Of a stretch of 64,000 nt of DNA, positions 62,281-64,000 are shown piece after piece. A program made the position numbers and the translations under genes. This DNA is from JAKOUY01 sp037045185 (lineage in GTDB: Bacteria > Actinomycetota > Acidimicrobiia > Acidimicrobiales > Ilumatobacteraceae). The notes under the pieces are model-generated. The model saw only the letters and a program-made list of their open reading frames with translations. It was not told where the DNA came from and ran no database searches. Positions within the stretch are counted from its first letter, which is position 1. The number at the start of each line of letters is the position of its first letter. The DNA is taken from the NCBI GenBank assembly GCA_037045185.1, contig JBAOHQ010000008.1, forward strand, positions 558,001 through 622,000, written 5' to 3'.

Positions 62281-63544
62281 ATGACGCCCGACGACGTGCC
62301 GCTCGGATCGTTCGATCTCTCGGACTTTCAGTTCTGGACCAAACCCCGCCAGCACCACGAAGGGCGCGTTTCGCGCCCTGCGCCAACACCCGGAATTGAC
62401 CTTCTGGGCCGAGCAGGAACTGCCGGGCGGGTTCGCCGCTCCGGGTCCGGGTTACTGGGCGCTGGTGAGGTATGACGATCTGTGGCACGTCAGCCGCAAC
62501 CCTCAGCAGTTCATCAGCGGCAAGGGCTCGAACATCCCCGACATGACGCCGGAGGCCAACGAGTTCTTCGGCTCGATGATCGCCATGGACGACCCGCGCC
62601 ACTTCCGGTTGCGCTCCATCGTCTCCAAGGGCTTCACCCCGAAGGAGATCAACCGTGTCGAGGGGTACGTGCGCACCAAGGCCGAGGCGCTGGTCACCTC
62701 GGTCCTGGAACGGTTCCCCAGCGGTGAGTGCGACTTCGTGCACGAGATCGCGGCACGCATGCCGCTGCAGATCATCTGCGAGATGATGGGCATCCCGGCC
62801 GAGGACGAGGACCAGATCTTTCACTGGACGAACACGATCCTCGGGGCCGGTGACCCGGACCTGACCCCCACCATCGAGATTCTGCTCAACGACGCCCTGG
62901 CGATGTTCACGTACGCCCAGGCCCTCGGCGAGAGCCGCCGTGATCGCCCCACCGACGACTTGACCTCGATCATGATGCAGGCCGAGGTGGACGGCGAGCG
63001 GCTCACCCCGCAGGAGTTCGGCTCGTTCTTCATCCTGCTGGCCGTGGCCGGCAACGAGACCACGCGCAACGCCATCGCCCACGGAATGAAGCTGCTCACC
63101 GATCACCCCGACCAGCGGGCGCTGTGGTTCGACAACTTCGAGGCCACGTCCCGGACCGCCGTCGACGAGATCGTCCGCTACGCCACACCGGTCATCCACT
63201 TCCGGCGCACCGCGGTGGAGGACTGCCACATCGGGTCCACACGGATCGCCGCCGGCGACAAGGTCGTCATGTTCTACAACTCGGCCAACCGTGACGAGAC
63301 CGTCTTCGACGACCCGTACGCGTTCAACGTGCGGCGCCCGCTGCAACCGCAACACGTCGGCTTCGGCGCCGGAGGCCCGCACTTCTGCTTGGGGGCAAAC
63401 CTGGCCAGGCGGGAGATCGCCGTGATGTTCGACGAGATCCGCCGGCGGATGCCCACCCTGCGCATCAGCGGCGAGCCCGACTACTTGCAGTCCGGGTTCA
63501 TCAACGGCATCAAACGGCTGCCGTGCGCCTGGGATCCCTCATGA
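62281..63544 (+). CDS. Cytochrome P450 (one +1 frameshift near the N-terminus)
   Basis: About 420 residues. N-terminus MTPDDVPLGSFDLSDFQFWT to RQHHEG, then removal of one base at about 62364 gives AFRALRQHPELTFWAEQELP. I-helix VAGNETTRNAIAHG, K-helix ExxR in VDEIVRYATPVIHFRRT, and heme loop HVGFGAGGPHFCLGANLARR with the thiolate Cys. Soluble bacterial P450; the K-helix/beta region FRRTAVEDCHIGSTRIAAGD and YNSANRDETVFDDP resemble the CYP124/125/142 group that hydroxylates sterol or branched-lipid side chains. Divergent from a thiolase, consistent with lipid or steroid catabolism; substrate is inference. Confidence 0.9.
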
Positions 63545-63556
63545 GCGGGAACGCTG

Positions 63557-63574
63557 ACCCGCTGGCTAGCGGGT
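63557..63574. terminator. Hairpin between convergent P450 and phosphatase genes
   Basis: 7-bp stem ACCCGCT/AGCGGGT with GGCT loop, 12 nt after the P450 stop and overlapping the end of the convergent gene. Probable bidirectional terminator. Confidence 0.5.
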
Positions 63575-64000
63575 GCGGTCGCTCTTGGCCAGGTGCTCCA
63601 CGTTGCTGAGCGAGGACAGCATGAACGTGTGCCCATCGCCGATCTCCATCGATGTCAGCACGGAGATGGACGCGTGGCCGGTGGCCATCCGGTCCCACTC
63701 CCACGGGACGGCGTCGAGCCCGAGCAGGTGGCACAGGACCACGCCGTTCGTCCCGGCGTGGGCGAACAGGGCGATGCGCCGATCGTTGGGCTCCATCGTC
63801 CACACCGGCAGGGGCTGAGGCGAGCGGACGATGCCGCGCTCGACGAGGAACTGCTCGCATCCGTCTGCGATGCGGGCGACGAAGTCACGCGGCGCCTCCC
63901 CGCCGGGTAGGCCCTTCCAGCGATCCTCGGCGATCATCCGCCGCTCGTTGGCGTAAGCATCGGCGGCCAGCGTGGCCGGGAGCCCGTGCCAGTTCGGCTC
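63566..64000 (-). CDS. Histidine phosphatase family protein, C-terminal part (runs off window)
   Basis: About 144 residues remain; the frame is open to the right edge (EPNWHGLPATLAADAYANER), so the N-terminal RHG motif lies outside. Visible: GGEAPRDFVARIADGCEQFL and the second catalytic His in RRIALFAHAGTNGVVLCHLL, then GHASISVLTSMEIGDGHTFM. The family is phosphoglycerate mutase-like; the specific phosphatase cannot be named. Convergent with the P450. Confidence 0.82.
   Translation of the reverse strand, partial: EPNWHGLPATLAADAYANERRMIAEDRWKGLPGGEAPRDFVARIADGCEQFLVERGIVRSPQPLPVWTMEPNDRRIALFAHAGTNGVVLCHLLGLDAVPWEWDRMATGHASISVLTSMEIGDGHTFMLSSLSNVEHLAKSDRTR

Noticed and set aside
60939..63544. 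Direct equivalence to the mycobacterial fadA5-cyp125 KstR pair
   Set aside because: The divergent thiolase-P450 layout is similar, but the thiolase active-site wording is not FadA5-like and the operator does not match KstR half sites.

Overview
The window is a GC-rich actinobacterial chromosome segment with no phage, plasmid, IS, integron or CRISPR signature. The best guess is class Acidimicrobiia (Microthrix/Ilumatobacter-like). Evidence: a mycothiol-dependent-enzyme fold, an F420-type (LLM) oxidoreductase, PAC2, class II DAHP synthase, a wax-ester/TAG synthase, and mostly leaderless promoters (TANNNT ending 6-8 nt before an ATG/GTG). The class assignment is inference from gene content.

Layout. 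1-9.8 kb is housekeeping: photolyase-hrcA-dnaJ-rsmE, a histidine phosphatase, lepA, rpsT, holA and comEC-comEA. 9.9-17.5 kb has a small HExxH protein, CnoX-type thioredoxin, PAC2, an F420 oxidoreductase, a fatty acyl-AMP ligase and leuS. 17.6-22 kb has a two-component system divergent from a DUF1800/DUF1501 export pair, with a direct-repeat box between them. 22-26.3 kb is a tight operon starting at a perfect DtxR/IdeR-like iron box: lipoprotein, FTR1 permease, hydantoinase-like protein, membrane protein. 26.3-31.8 kb (minus) has an FAD/GcvT dehydrogenase, an ornithine-cyclodeaminase-type reductase and a proline/hydroxyproline racemase (a probable imino-acid catabolic set), then AlkB and FKBP.

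31.9-44.4 kb is a storage-lipid locus: gpsA, two hydrolases, plsB, wax-ester/TAG synthase and a HAD-PlsC fusion, the order known from M. tuberculosis Rv2482c-Rv2485c. It is enclosed by the separated parts of a branched-chain amino-acid-type ABC transporter (LivG on one side, a LivH-LivM-LivF fusion on the other). A 21-bp palindrome lies between the divergent lipase and the plsB operon. 44.4-53.7 kb is accessory: a SufS-like PLP enzyme, a secreted lipase, an AhpD-radical SAM pair with a 40-codon ORF directly behind it, a methyltransferase with an in-frame stop, and an ECF sigma factor with an MDMPI-like partner and a methyltransferase-rhodanese fusion. 54-64 kb returns to core genes: tRNA-Ala(GGC), rsfS, a degenerate LCP protein, nadD, a short sigma-70, DAHP synthase, a serine hydrolase, and a thiolase divergent from a cytochrome P450 across a 14-bp-arm inverted repeat.

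Data quality matters here. At least 18 single-base frameshifts interrupt otherwise well conserved genes (dnaJ, the acyl-AMP ligase, leuS eight times, the hydantoinase-like gene, lipQ-like, plsB, LivHMF, the SufS-like gene, the P450). Every one is repaired by removing one base. This insertion-only pattern looks like residual long-read error rather than gene decay, so these genes are annotated over their full inferred extent.
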